48,332 nucleotides of DNA from Prevotellaceae bacterium (lineage in GTDB: Bacteria > Bacteroidota > Bacteroidia > Bacteroidales > Muribaculaceae): positions 1 through 48,332 of the forward strand of contig JAETNS010000018.1 in the NCBI GenBank assembly GCA_021772015.1. Reading direction: 5' to 3'. How positions within the stretch are numbered: position 1 is the first letter of the stretch; every line of letters starts with the position of its first letter. The notes under the pieces are model-generated. The model had not been told where the DNA came from, searched no databases, and saw nothing but the letters and a program-made list of their open reading frames with translations. Both the position numbers and the translations under genes were made by a program. Positions 9,128-17,560 of this stretch are shown here, in pieces.

Positions 9128-9805
9128 TCATGAGAGTAACGCCCTCACGACCTCGAAAGTTGATCGTGGAGCGATGGAGAAGAACTCGCTGTATTGCTCA
9201 TGATGGTTGTCTACCCCGGGGGTGTCGGAGACGACCCTGATGGCAAGGAACGGAATATCTTTAAGACAGCAAACCTGGGCTATGGCTCCCGACTCCATGT
9301 CGACGGCGATTGCTTCCGGCCGCACAGCCAGAACTGCTTTAAGTTCGTTGGGTGTAGAGACGAACAGGTCGCCGGATGCGATCAGGCCTCTCTTTACCGC
9401 CGGATTGTCGCTGACAGCGTCGAGATTGACAAGCTCAGCTCCCCGGCATTCGAATAGTTCGGGCAACCCCTGCACCTGCCCGCGGGCGTTGCCCGGTCCG
9501 CAGTATACATCATGGTAGCCTACGCGGTCGGCGATGACCACATCGAGGATTCCGGCTCCTTGGCCGGTACCACCGGCGATGCCGGTGTTGACAATAAGGT
9601 CAGGAGCGAAGCTGTCTATCAGAGAGATCGCCCCGACGGCAGCGTTGACTTTCCCGATGCCGGTCTGCATCAGGGCCACTTCATTGTCGCCCATCCGTCC
9701 CTGACGTATGGTGTAACCGTTTATAGTGTTTTCCTTTATGTCTTCCACAATGGGGAGGAGCATTTCAAGCTCGCTCCCCATTGCGACGATTATTCCAATC
9801 TTCAT
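9128..9805 (-). CDS. mtnN: 5'-methylthioadenosine/S-adenosylhomocysteine nucleosidase
   Basis: MtnN cleaves adenine from methylthioadenosine and S-adenosylhomocysteine, recycling by-products of polyamine synthesis and methylation. Recognisable parts are the start MKIGIIVAMGSELEMLLP with the substrate-binding Glu, the glycine-rich VNTGIAGGTGQGAGILDVV, and the late VDMESGAIAQVC motif. From the ATG at 9805 the protein has 225 residues, typical for the family. An in-frame start at 9826 would add seven residues encoded by the AT-rich repeat and is unlikely. The gene follows rel on the same strand, separated by the inverted AATTCAT repeats. A polyamine gene (13015) lies nearby, which fits the pathway, though it is on the other strand. 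Confidence 0.93.
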   Translation of the reverse strand: MKIGIIVAMGSELEMLLPIVEDIKENTINGYTIRQGRMGDNEVALMQTGIGKVNAAVGAISLIDSFAPDLIVNTGIAGGTGQGAGILDVVIADRVGYHDVYCGPGNARGQVQGLPELFECRGAELVNLDAVSDNPAVKRGLIASGDLFVSTPNELKAVLAVRPEAIAVDMESGAIAQVCCLKDIPFLAIRVVSDTPGVDNHHEQYSEFFSIAPRSTFEVVRALLS

Positions 9806-9810
9806 TTTTA

Positions 9811-9892
9811 CCAATTTATAATTCATAATTCATAATTCATAATTGGCCATCCGGCAGGCAATTATGAATTATGAATTATGAATTGTGAATTA
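9811..9892. repeat. Inverted arrays of an AATTCAT heptamer
   Basis: The left arm holds about three tandem copies of ATAATTC (9815-9845). The right arm (9860-9890) holds the reverse-complement heptamers, with a loop of about 14 bases between. Together they can form a long AT-rich hairpin in the rel-mtnN gap. The right arm overlaps the rel stop codon (9890-9892) and the left arm reaches the mtnN start region. It may weaken or end read-through from rel. Similar short heptamer arrays are common in Bacteroidales intergenic DNA (recollection, not checked). Confidence 0.75.
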
Positions 9893-12172
9893 CACATTGA
9901 TTCGGGTTGCCTTCTGGATCCCGGAGATTTTTCTGACCTTGGCGCAGAGGTCGTTGACCCCCTCCACGTCAGACACAAGCAGGGAAAGGTCACAAGTGAA
10001 TACCTCCTTTTCGGCATGGATCTCCAATGCACGTATGTCAAGTGACAGATGAGTGGATATCAGCGATATAAGTTCATGAAGGATGCCGTGGCGGTCAATT
10101 CCCTCTATACGGATATGGGCAAGGAAACGGCCACCATTGACCTCCCACCTCGCGGCGACGATCCGTGGACCGAATGAGGCCTTGAGCACAGACGCGCGGG
10201 GACAGTCGAGGTTATGGACCACTACCTCGCCGTCATCGTCGATGTAGCCCAGGACATCGTCGCCCGGAATAGGGCTGCAGCAGTCGGCGAAGCGGAAGTT
10301 TGTGGCCCCGTTCTCATCGTATCGCAGGGTATAGGTCTCTTTGGTGTTGATTTTCTTTTTGACCTGGGGGGTGGGGGATGTTTTCGGATCATCCTTGTCT
10401 CCCATTCCTATGAGCTTAAGCAGCAGCCGTTTGGTCTTGGAGCTTTCCTTGCGCAGGGTCTTTATGACATACTCGTTCAGGGCGATCTCCTCGTTGCCGA
10501 GCAGATAGTAGAAATCCTCGCGGGTCTGAGCTTTGTAAAGCCCCATGACTTTGGTTATGGCGACATTGTCATCTTTTATTCCGTTGTCACGGAGGAATTG
10601 CTCGAAAAGGAGTTTCCCCTTGGCGACAGCCGGTTGCTGGAGTTTGCGCAACGCCTGGCGCAGGCGCGTTTTCCCTTTTGCCGTCGCGAGGAAGTCGACC
10701 CATTCGGCTTTCGGTTGCTGCGACTGGGAGGTAAGCACCTCCACCTGGTCGCCGGAGTTGAGCCGCTGGCTGAGTGGTACGAGACGATGGTTGACCTTTC
10801 CTGCGATGCAATGGCATCCGATCTGGGAATGGAGATTGAAGGCCACGTCGAGCACTGTGGAGTCTTTCGGGAGGGTCAACAGTTCCCCTTTGGGTGTGAA
10901 GACCACGATTTCAGACGCGAAAAGGTTGAGTTTCAGCGTGTCGAGGAAGTCGAGCGCGTTGGGCTCGGGATCAGCCAGGATATCCTTTATGGTGTGGAGC
11001 CATACATTCAGTTCCGATTCCTCGTCACCTTCGCCGACCTTGTATTTCCAATGGGCGGCGAACCCCTTTTCGGCGATCTCGTCCATCCTGCGCGACCTGA
11101 TCTGTACCTCCACCCAGTTTCCGTCCGGCCCCATCACCGTAAGGTGGAGAGCCTGATAGCCGTTGGCCTTCGGGTTTGATATCCAGTCGCGGGTACGGTC
11201 AGGATGGAGGCGGTATATGTCGGTGATGGCGGAATATATCTGCCAGCAGATGGCCTTCTCCTTGGCCGGGTCATCGCATTCGAAGATGATTCGCGCCGCG
11301 TAGAGGTCATATACCTCCTCGAAAGGGATATGTTTGGTCTCCATCTTGTTCCAGATGGAATATACCGATTTCACACGGGCCTTCGCCTCATATTTCAGCC
11401 CCATAGCGTCGAGCTTCTCGCGGACCGGTGCGGCGAAATCGTTGTAGATGTCGGTGCGGTGCTTCTCGCTTTCAGCTATCAGTCGTGAGATGCGCTCGAA
11501 AGCCTCCGGGTGTTCATATTTGAAACTGAGATTCTCCAGTTCGGTCTTTATCTCGAAAAGTCCCAGGCGGTGAGCCAGCGGGGCGTAAATGTAAAGAGTC
11601 TCCCCGGCGATCTTGTATTGCTTGTTTGGAGCCATCGAGCCGAGGGTGCGCATGTTGTGTAGGCGGTCGGCCATCTTTATCAGCACCACCCGGATATCCT
11701 CGCTCATTGTCAGGAGCAGTTTGCGGAAATTCTCGGCCTGAGCGGATGCTTTGTCGCCGAAAATTCCACCCGAGATCTTTGTCAGGCCCGCCACGAGCTG
11801 GGCTATCTTTTTCCCGAAATTCTGCTCTATGTCCTCGACAGTGTAGTCGGTGTCCTCCACCACGTCGTGGAGCAGGGCGGCGCATATCGATGTCGATCCC
11901 AGCCCGATCTCCTGGCTGGCGATTTTGGCCACGGCGATCGGATGGAGTATGTAAGGCTCTCCGGAGCGTCGGCGGATGCCGCTGTGGGCCTCTTTGGCGA
12001 AGCGGTAGGCGCGTTCGATGATCTCGACCTTTTTCCGATGGTTTGATGCCAGATATCCGTCGAGCACATCCTGAAAGGCCGCGTCTATCATGCGGTCTTC
12101 TTCCGGGGTGGTGAAGCTGTTGCGCGGAGCCGAAGGTGACTGGAGGGGGGGCATGGTATCTTCGTGAGACAT
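9890..12172 (-). CDS. rel: Bifunctional (p)ppGpp synthetase/hydrolase (Rel/SpoT)
   Basis: This enzyme makes and degrades the stringent-response alarmone (p)ppGpp. Domains in order: the HD hydrolase (GEPYILHPIAVAKI and HDVVEDTDYTVEDI, metal residues intact), the synthetase (RDWISNPKANGYQALHLTV, WVEVQIRS, FAAHWKYK), TGS (VVFTPKGELLTLPKDSTVLD), a Cys-containing zinc-finger-like segment (FADCCSPIPGDDVLGYI), and a C-terminal ACT domain. Both active sites look complete, so it is probably bifunctional. The ATG at 12172 gives 760 residues. An upstream TTG at 12205 would add 11 but overlaps a predicted -7 box. The gene is divergent from upp and shares its promoter region. Confidence 0.93.
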   Translation of the reverse strand: MSHEDTMPPLQSPSAPRNSFTTPEEDRMIDAAFQDVLDGYLASNHRKKVEIIERAYRFAKEAHSGIRRRSGEPYILHPIAVAKIASQEIGLGSTSICAALLHDVVEDTDYTVEDIEQNFGKKIAQLVAGLTKISGGIFGDKASAQAENFRKLLLTMSEDIRVVLIKMADRLHNMRTLGSMAPNKQYKIAGETLYIYAPLAHRLGLFEIKTELENLSFKYEHPEAFERISRLIAESEKHRTDIYNDFAAPVREKLDAMGLKYEAKARVKSVYSIWNKMETKHIPFEEVYDLYAARIIFECDDPAKEKAICWQIYSAITDIYRLHPDRTRDWISNPKANGYQALHLTVMGPDGNWVEVQIRSRRMDEIAEKGFAAHWKYKVGEGDEESELNVWLHTIKDILADPEPNALDFLDTLKLNLFASEIVVFTPKGELLTLPKDSTVLDVAFNLHSQIGCHCIAGKVNHRLVPLSQRLNSGDQVEVLTSQSQQPKAEWVDFLATAKGKTRLRQALRKLQQPAVAKGKLLFEQFLRDNGIKDDNVAITKVMGLYKAQTREDFYYLLGNEEIALNEYVIKTLRKESSKTKRLLLKLIGMGDKDDPKTSPTPQVKKKINTKETYTLRYDENGATNFRFADCCSPIPGDDVLGYIDDDGEVVVHNLDCPRASVLKASFGPRIVAARWEVNGGRFLAHIRIEGIDRHGILHELISLISTHLSLDIRALEIHAEKEVFTCDLSLLVSDVEGVNDLCAKVRKISGIQKATRINV

Positions 12173-12202
12173 TGTTGCGGGTGTTTTTTGGAGGAATTTC
12201 GA

Positions 12203-12210
12203 CAAAAATA
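12203..12210 (-). promoter_or_regulatory. Predicted rel -7 box (TATTTTTG)
   Basis: On the minus strand this reads TATTTTTG, matching the Bacteroidetes -7 consensus TAnnTTTG. It sits about 31 bases before the rel ATG at 12172. No good -33 TTTG was seen at the expected spacing, so this is tentative. It lies only 23 bases from the oppositely oriented upp -7 box. Confidence 0.4.
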
Positions 12211-12233
12211 GTAAATTTCCACGGAAAAATCGC

Positions 12234-12241
12234 TAACTTTG
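12234..12241 (+). promoter_or_regulatory. Predicted upp -7 box (TAACTTTG)
   Basis: TAACTTTG matches the Bacteroidetes -7 consensus exactly and lies 23 bases before the upp ATG at 12265. A matching -33 box was not found at 19-21 bases. The start site would be near 12248. Confidence 0.5.
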
Positions 12242-12264
12242 AGTTCTTAAACAGAAAAAGAATC

Positions 12265-12933
12265 ATGAAAGTTATAGATTTCGCCGAGACACCGTCGTTG
12301 GTCAGCCAGTATATGACCGAATTGCGCGACGTTGACATTCAGGGAGATATGCTGCGGTTCCGCCGTAATCTCGAGCGTATCGGCTCGATCATGGCATACG
12401 AGATATCCAAGACACTCGAATACAGGAAGCGGGAAATCCAGACCCCGTTGGCCAAGACGGGCAGCCTTGAGCTGGCCACCCCTGTGGTGCTGGCCACTAT
12501 ATTCCGCGCCGGGGTGCCTTTCCATCAGGGTTTCCTCAACTATTTCGACCATGCGGAGAACGCGTTCGTGTCGGCTTACCGCAGATACAAGGAGAAGACC
12601 TACAAGGATCATGACGATTTTGACGTTTGCATCGAATACCTGGCCTCACCCTCGATCGAGGGGAAAACCCTGATATTGGCCGACCCGATGCTCGCCACAG
12701 GGGCCTCGATGGAATTGAGCTACCGCGCGTTGCTGACCAAAGGCACGCCGGCCCATATCCATGTGGCCTCGGTGATAGCCTCCCGTCAGGCCGTCGATTT
12801 CATATGCAGCCGTTTCCCGGAGGAGAAGACAACTCTCTGGATCGGCGCGATCGATCCGGAGATCAATTCCCACTCATACATCGTCCCCGGACTTGGAGAC
12901 GCGGGGGATCTCGCTTACGGAACCAAAGATTAA
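12265..12933 (+). CDS. upp: Uracil phosphoribosyltransferase
   Basis: Upp converts uracil and PRPP to UMP in pyrimidine salvage. The PRPP-binding loop is clear (LILADPMLATGASMEL near residues 133-148), as are the uracil-site ending (SYIVPGLGDAGDLAYGT) and the mid-protein ATIFRAGVPFHQGFL segment. The ATG at 12265 follows a predicted -7 box and gives 222 residues, slightly longer than many Upp proteins. The next gene starts 81 bases later on the same strand. Confidence 0.94.
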   Translation: MKVIDFAETPSLVSQYMTELRDVDIQGDMLRFRRNLERIGSIMAYEISKTLEYRKREIQTPLAKTGSLELATPVVLATIFRAGVPFHQGFLNYFDHAENAFVSAYRRYKEKTYKDHDDFDVCIEYLASPSIEGKTLILADPMLATGASMELSYRALLTKGTPAHIHVASVIASRQAVDFICSRFPEEKTTLWIGAIDPEINSHSYIVPGLGDAGDLAYGTKD

Positions 12934-13014
12934 TCAATAAAAGACCGGCCCGGATTGTTTTAAGTGTCATTAGGATGATCCGTAACGGTCACTCACACAA
13001 CCTGATAATTTAGA

Positions 13015-14247
13015 ATGGCAAAAGTTGTTATCATTGGCGTGGGAGGAGTCGGCACAGTGGCCGCCCACAAGTGCGCCCAGAACCCCGATGTGTTTTCCGA
13101 GATAGTGCTTGCCTCACGCCGTCGTGAGAAATGTGACGCGGTCAAGGAGGCGATACTCCGCGAGGCTGCCAGGAATGGCCGTCCGGCTCCGGCGATAGAG
13201 ACTGATAAGGTGGATGCTGACTCTGTCGAGGAACTCTGCGCCTTGCTGCGCCGCCACAACCCTGACCTTGTGATGAACCTCGCGCTCCCGTACCAGGATC
13301 TGACGATAATGGATGCCTGCCTTGAATGTGGGGTGAGCTATCTCGACACGGCCAATTACGAGCCGCGCGACGTGGCCCATTTCGAATACTCATGGCAGTG
13401 GGCCTATCGCGAAAAATTCGAGAAAGCCGGTCTGACGGCCATTCTCGGCTGCGGCTTCGACCCCGGAGTGTCGGGGGTGTTCACGGCATACGCCGCCAAG
13501 CATTACTTCTCGGAGATGGAGACTCTTGACATCGTCGACTGCAACGCCGGAAACCACGGGAAAGCTTTCGCCACAAACTTCAACCCGGAGATCAACATCC
13601 GCGAGATAACCCAGAGCGGCCGTTACTGGCAGGATGGGCAGTGGATCACCACAGGCCCGCTCGAAGTACACGCCCCGCTGACCTATCCCCGCATCGGGGA
13701 GCGGGAGAGCTACCTGCTTTACCATGAGGAGCTGGAATCGCTCGTCAAGAATTTCCCCTCGATCCGCCGCGCCCGCTTCTGGATGACTTTCGGCCAGGAA
13801 TACCTGACCCACCTGCGTGTGATCCAGGACATAGGCATGGCCCGCATCGACGAGATCGACTACAATGGCCAGAAGATAGTCCCGCTGCAGTTCCTCAAGG
13901 CAGTGCTTCCCAATCCGCAGGATCTCGGAGAGAATTATACCGGGGAGACCTCCATCGGATGCCGCATTGCCGGCAAAGGGAAGGATGGCAAGGATATGAC
14001 CTATTACATTTTCAACAACTGCTCCCATTCTGAGGCTTACAAGGAGACAGGTATGCAGGCTGTCAGCTACACCACGGGTGTGCCGGCGATGATCGGAGCC
14101 ATGATGTTTCTGACCGGGAAATGGAACAAACCGGGGGTTCACAACGTTGAAGAGTTTGACCCCGATCCATTCATGGAGCAGCTCCCGTTGCAGGGACTTC
14201 CCTGGGAGGAGATCGTCAACGCCCCCATCGAGGTCGACAAATTCTAA
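13015..14247 (+). CDS. Carboxynorspermidine/carboxyspermidine dehydrogenase (saccharopine dehydrogenase family)
   Basis: This family makes carboxyspermidine or carboxynorspermidine by NADPH-dependent reductive condensation of aspartate semialdehyde with putrescine or diaminopropane; gut Bacteroidales use this route to spermidine. The N-terminal Rossmann motif is VVIIGVGGVGTVAAHKCA, followed by LVMNLALPYQDLTIMDAC and YLDTANYEPRD, then GCGFDPGVSGVFTAYAAKHY. The 410-residue length fits the dehydrogenase better than true saccharopine enzymes. The partner decarboxylase (nspC) is not in this window. deoC follows after 19 bases, suggesting co-transcription. Confidence 0.85.
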   Translation: MAKVVIIGVGGVGTVAAHKCAQNPDVFSEIVLASRRREKCDAVKEAILREAARNGRPAPAIETDKVDADSVEELCALLRRHNPDLVMNLALPYQDLTIMDACLECGVSYLDTANYEPRDVAHFEYSWQWAYREKFEKAGLTAILGCGFDPGVSGVFTAYAAKHYFSEMETLDIVDCNAGNHGKAFATNFNPEINIREITQSGRYWQDGQWITTGPLEVHAPLTYPRIGERESYLLYHEELESLVKNFPSIRRARFWMTFGQEYLTHLRVIQDIGMARIDEIDYNGQKIVPLQFLKAVLPNPQDLGENYTGETSIGCRIAGKGKDGKDMTYYIFNNCSHSEAYKETGMQAVSYTTGVPAMIGAMMFLTGKWNKPGVHNVEEFDPDPFMEQLPLQGLPWEEIVNAPIEVDKF

Positions 14248-14266
14248 CACCCTAAAATAACTGAAT

Positions 14267-15154
14267 ATGGCAGAAGACAAATACCATGAGGCCATCAGTC
14301 GGTCGAATGTGACCGTTGACGATGCTTTCGTCGCCGCCGAAGTAAAGCGGATCCTTGATGAGAACCTTGAGAAAAACTCGACCCAGGAGATATATAAGTT
14401 CCTGTTCAACTGCATAGACCTGACGACTCTCCAGGCCACCGACTCCCCGCGTTCGGTCGCTGACTTCACCGAGCGGGTCAACCAGTTTGAGACGGAACAT
14501 CCGGAGATGCCCAATGTGGCCGCCATCTGTGTTTATCCGAATTTCGCCCAGGTGGTACGTGCTGTCCTCGAGGTTTCGGAAGTGGACATAGCCTGCGTGT
14601 CGGGCGGCTTCCCATCATCCCAGACCTTCCCGGAGATAAAGGTAGCCGAGACAGCGCTTGCCGTCGACGGCGGTGCCGATGAGATCGACATAGTTCTCAA
14701 CGTCGGTAACTATCTTGACGGCGACTATCAGGAGGTCTGCGACGAGATCGCCGAGCTTAAGGACGCTTGCCGCGACGCGCGCCTTAAGGTCATTCTTGAG
14801 ACCGGGGCGTTGAAGACCGCCGAGAATATCCGCAATGCCTCGATACTGGCCATGTATTCCGGCGCGGATTTCATCAAGACATCGACCGGTAAGGATTATC
14901 CCGGTGCAAGCCTTGAAGCCGCATATGTGATGCTCCACGCAATAAAGGAGTATTACGATGCGACAGGCCGCATGGTCGGCTTCAAGCCGGCCGGAGGAGT
15001 CCGTACGCCGGAAGCCGCTGTCGGGTATTACAGCCTCGTGAAGGAGATCCTTGGCGAGAAATGGCTCACAAACGAGTATTTCCGTATTGGAGCGTCGGGG
15101 CTGGCCAACCACCTGCTCACTGCTATCTTCGGCACCGAGACCAAGTTCTTCTGA
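14267..15154 (+). CDS. deoC: Deoxyribose-phosphate aldolase
   Basis: DeoC splits 2-deoxyribose-5-phosphate to glyceraldehyde-3-phosphate and acetaldehyde, in deoxynucleoside breakdown. The class I aldolase signature is complete: DGGADEIDIVLNVGNYLDG, LKVILETGALKTAENI, the Schiff-base Lys204 in DFIKTSTGKDYPGAS, and Lys240 in GFKPAGGVRTPEAAV. At 295 residues it belongs to the longer DeoC type. It starts 19 bases after the polyamine gene and ends before a 12-bp hairpin. Confidence 0.95.
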   Translation: MAEDKYHEAISRSNVTVDDAFVAAEVKRILDENLEKNSTQEIYKFLFNCIDLTTLQATDSPRSVADFTERVNQFETEHPEMPNVAAICVYPNFAQVVRAVLEVSEVDIACVSGGFPSSQTFPEIKVAETALAVDGGADEIDIVLNVGNYLDGDYQEVCDEIAELKDACRDARLKVILETGALKTAENIRNASILAMYSGADFIKTSTGKDYPGASLEAAYVMLHAIKEYYDATGRMVGFKPAGGVRTPEAAVGYYSLVKEILGEKWLTNEYFRIGASGLANHLLTAIFGTETKFF

Positions 15155-15164
15155 TAAATATATG

Positions 15165-15195
15165 TCATCGTCGCGGTGATTCGCCGCGACGATGA
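15165..15195 (+). terminator. Hairpin after deoC
   Basis: Positions 15165-15176 and 15184-15195 form a perfect 12-bp GC-rich stem with a 7-base loop, 11 bases past the deoC stop. There is no U run, so it may be a weak terminator or an mRNA-stabilising structure rather than a classical intrinsic terminator. Confidence 0.55.
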
Positions 15196-15231
15196 TTCCA
15201 TCCACACCATCCAATCAACATTCACAGACAA

Positions 15232-15840
15232 ATGGAATACTGGACCATAATCGACGACCGCCACGCCGGCCCTTTCTCTGCCGACGAGTTAATCGGAATG
15301 GGTATCAAGCCCGATTCTCCCGTGTGGACCTCCGGGTTGCCCGACTGGGTGGAGGCTTCGAATATCGAGGAGCTTAGGGTCGCCATCGAGCGGCGCGACG
15401 CTGCCCCCTGTCAAACGCCGGCAGCGGAGCCGTCGGCTGAAGCCCCGGTTAGTGAGGCTGCTTCTGCTCCGACTCCTGATCCGGCTCCGGTTAATGAAGC
15501 CGTGGGGCAGCCATCCGGCCCGGTTTATGTCCAGAATCCCTGTCAGCCTGTTCCTCCCCGGAGCGAAGAGCCGCGTTGGGAATGGCAGCAAGAGGCTACA
15601 GTACCCCAGGAACCCTGTCCGCCGGCTTATCTGGCGTGGTCGATCATAGTCACCATATTGTGCTGCCAGGTGCTGGGTATCGCCGCCATCATATGCTCCG
15701 CCCAGACAAAGCAGGCTTATGGCCGGGGAAATCTCGCCAAAGCTAAAAAAATGTCGGAATGGGCCCAATGGCTCATAATCCTGTCGATAGTGCTGGGATT
15801 GATCTCGATGCCCTTCCAGCTCGCGCTGATGGGAATCTGA
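15232..15840 (+). CDS. GYF_2 (DUF4339) plus CD225/dispanin membrane protein
   Basis: Residues 1-50 (EYWTIIDDRHAGPFSADELI ... VWTSGLPDWVEA) match the GYF_2/DUF4339 domain, thought to bind proline-rich partners. A Pro/Ala/Glu-rich linker spans about 55-120. The C-terminus has two membrane segments with a CD225-like core (AWSIIVTILCCQVLGIAAII, QAYGRGNLAKAKKMSEWAQW), the domain of dispanins such as IFITM proteins. The product is a membrane protein of unknown function. It ends 1 base before the DUF2752 gene, so the two are probably translated together. Confidence 0.8.
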   Translation: MEYWTIIDDRHAGPFSADELIGMGIKPDSPVWTSGLPDWVEASNIEELRVAIERRDAAPCQTPAAEPSAEAPVSEAASAPTPDPAPVNEAVGQPSGPVYVQNPCQPVPPRSEEPRWEWQQEATVPQEPCPPAYLAWSIIVTILCCQVLGIAAIICSAQTKQAYGRGNLAKAKKMSEWAQWLIILSIVLGLISMPFQLALMGI

Positions 15841-15841
15841 C

Positions 15842-16225
15842 ATGTCGGCTGACGGTTGCAGGACAAGGAAATTGCTGATGGCCGGCGGCGCGGTTCTCGC
15901 GGCAGTGGTTTACGGGGCGTTCTGCCTGTATGGAGGCATGATGCCGCGTTGCCCTTTCAAGTGGCTCACGGGATGGGATTGTCCGGGCTGCGGTTCGCAG
16001 CGGGCTTTCGGGGCATTGCTGGCAGGCAATCCTGTCGAGGCCTGGAGCTATAATTTTTTCCTGCCCTTTGTGGTGGCATACCTGCTGCTGATCCTTGTGT
16101 TGCCGTTGTCTGAAAATGCGACTGCCCGCAAGGCTCACTCCCGGCTCACTTCCGCGACGGCCATCTGGATATTGCTGGCTCTGGTGTTGTCATGGTGGGT
16201 GATAAGAAATATTATAAAAATATGA
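15842..16225 (+). CDS. DUF2752 membrane protein
   Basis: This 127-residue protein has three predicted membrane segments and the DUF2752 signature CPFKWLTGWDCPGCGSQRA, with conserved Cys residues. The function of the family is unknown. It is squeezed between the CD225 gene (1-base gap) and the LOG-like gene (stop and start overlap as ATGA). Conserved pairing of DUF2752 with CD225 proteins in Bacteroidetes is from memory. Confidence 0.8.
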   Translation: MSADGCRTRKLLMAGGAVLAAVVYGAFCLYGGMMPRCPFKWLTGWDCPGCGSQRAFGALLAGNPVEAWSYNFFLPFVVAYLLLILVLPLSENATARKAHSRLTSATAIWILLALVLSWWVIRNIIKI

Positions 16226-16770
16226 GAATTGCAGTATATTGCTCGGCTCGTCCGTTCATCCCCGCGCAGTATAACGATGATGCCAAAGCCTTTGGCAAAT
16301 GGATCGGGGAAAACGGCCATAGCCTTGTCTACGGAGGGCTGCGTTACAGTATGATGCGCGATGTCGCCCAAGCGGCCGCCGAGGCCGGAGGGAAAGTGAT
16401 GGGGATCGTCCCGGAGTCACGCATCGCTGACCAGCATCCGGCAAACACGGTCAGTATTCTTGTCCCTACGCTGCATGAGCGCAAACAGATGATGGAGGAG
16501 AATGCCGATGTATTCGTGGCCCTTGAAGGAGGATTAGGAACCCTTGACGAGGTGTTCTCGGCATTGGCGTCGTCTACATTCTTCAAACAGCCGAAAGAGA
16601 TCCATCTGCTTGACCGCGATGGACTGTACTCACCTTTGAAAGAGCTGATAAAGAATATGGAGACCCTCGGGCTGGCCACCGCTCCGGCCACAGATATGCT
16701 CCATTTCCATCCTGATGTCGAATCTCTCACCGAAGCCTTGGGGCTTCTCGCGAAAACAATAGAGCAATGA
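16222..16770 (+). CDS. LOG family (TIGR00730-like) nucleotide-binding protein
   Basis: LOG proteins are Rossmann-like enzymes, often annotated as cytokinin riboside 5'-phosphate phosphoribohydrolases, that cleave the ribose-5-phosphate bond of nucleotide monophosphates. The fold is supported by MRIAVYCSARPFIP, GGKVMGIVPES and PTLHERKQMMEENADVFVAL. Two core motifs differ: the usual GGGxxGLMG is YGGLRYSMM, and PGGxGTxxE is EGGLGTLDE. The Arg of HERK and the final Glu are kept. Activity may be altered. The ATG at 16222 overlaps the previous stop; the next start overlaps its own stop. Confidence 0.75.
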   Translation: MRIAVYCSARPFIPAQYNDDAKAFGKWIGENGHSLVYGGLRYSMMRDVAQAAAEAGGKVMGIVPESRIADQHPANTVSILVPTLHERKQMMEENADVFVALEGGLGTLDEVFSALASSTFFKQPKEIHLLDRDGLYSPLKELIKNMETLGLATAPATDMLHFHPDVESLTEALGLLAKTIEQ

Positions 16771-17315
16771 AGATATACACACGCACCGGCGATGCCGGAC
16801 AGACTTCGCTTGTCGGAGGGAAGCGGGTATCCAAGTCTTCCACGCGTCTCGAATCATACGGAACAGTCGACGAGCTTAATTCCCATTTAGGTCTGCTCGC
16901 GGCCACCACAGGAATTGACGATCTTTCATCGGCATTCGTCCGTTCGGTCCAGAACCGTCTGTTCAATCTGGGGGCTTATCTCGCCACCGACAATACCGAC
17001 AAGTCCGATCTGGAGCCTGCCGGAATAACTCATGAGGAAATAGCATTGATGGAGAAAGAGATTGACCGCCTCGACTCGTCGTTGCCTCCGCTTTCCAGCT
17101 TCATACTTCCCGGGGGCTGCGTAGCGGCCTGCCAGGCCAATGTATGCCGTACAGTCTGCCGCCGCGCCGAACGTCGGGTCATAGCCCTCGCGGAGATCGC
17201 CCCCGTCCATCCCTTGGCGATCAGCTATCTCAATCGCCTGAGCGATTATCTGTTTCAACTCGGAAGGCATCTCAACAACATAACCGCCACTCCAGAGCAA
17301 CCTTGGTGTCCCTGA
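16767..17315 (+). CDS. Cob(I)alamin adenosyltransferase, PduO/MMAB type
   Basis: This enzyme transfers the adenosyl group of ATP to cob(I)alamin to form adenosylcobalamin. The PduO-type motifs are present: the ATP-binding N-terminus YTRTGDAGQTSLVGGKRV, RLESYGTVDELNSHLG, and the late FILPGGCVAACQANVCRTVC and RRAERRV. At 182 residues it is a single-domain form. Its ATG overlaps the LOG gene stop (ATGA), implying translational coupling. No cobalamin riboswitch was seen upstream. Confidence 0.92.
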   Translation: MKIYTRTGDAGQTSLVGGKRVSKSSTRLESYGTVDELNSHLGLLAATTGIDDLSSAFVRSVQNRLFNLGAYLATDNTDKSDLEPAGITHEEIALMEKEIDRLDSSLPPLSSFILPGGCVAACQANVCRTVCRRAERRVIALAEIAPVHPLAISYLNRLSDYLFQLGRHLNNITATPEQPWCP

Positions 17316-17560
17316 TTCTTCCTCATGCCTGTTAACAAGGCTTTTGGGAGACCTTCATAGCGCGTCGACCAAGGCCGGTTTTGTCAGTTTTTACCAATAT
17401 TTTGATTATTTGAGGACACACTGTAAAAAAACTCCGGTGACCATAATAAAAAACGAATAATAACGTTAAACGAGAACAAACGCCTGCGGCAGACTCCCTC
17501 CCCCGGTGTTTTTCAGGAAAAGAATTAACTTAACCAAAACCTCATAGATCCACAAAAGCT

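Noticed and set aside
9811-9892. Possible CRISPR-like repeat array
   Set aside because: The units are only 7 bases long, without spacers, and are arranged as inverted arms of a hairpin.
13390-14526. Long antisense frame over the polyamine gene and deoC
   Set aside because: It spans two well-supported genes and their gap; no protein family resemblance.
16600-16790. Possible cobalamin riboswitch before the adenosyltransferase
   Set aside because: The region is coding for the LOG-like protein and the start codon overlaps its stop; no B12-box was seen.
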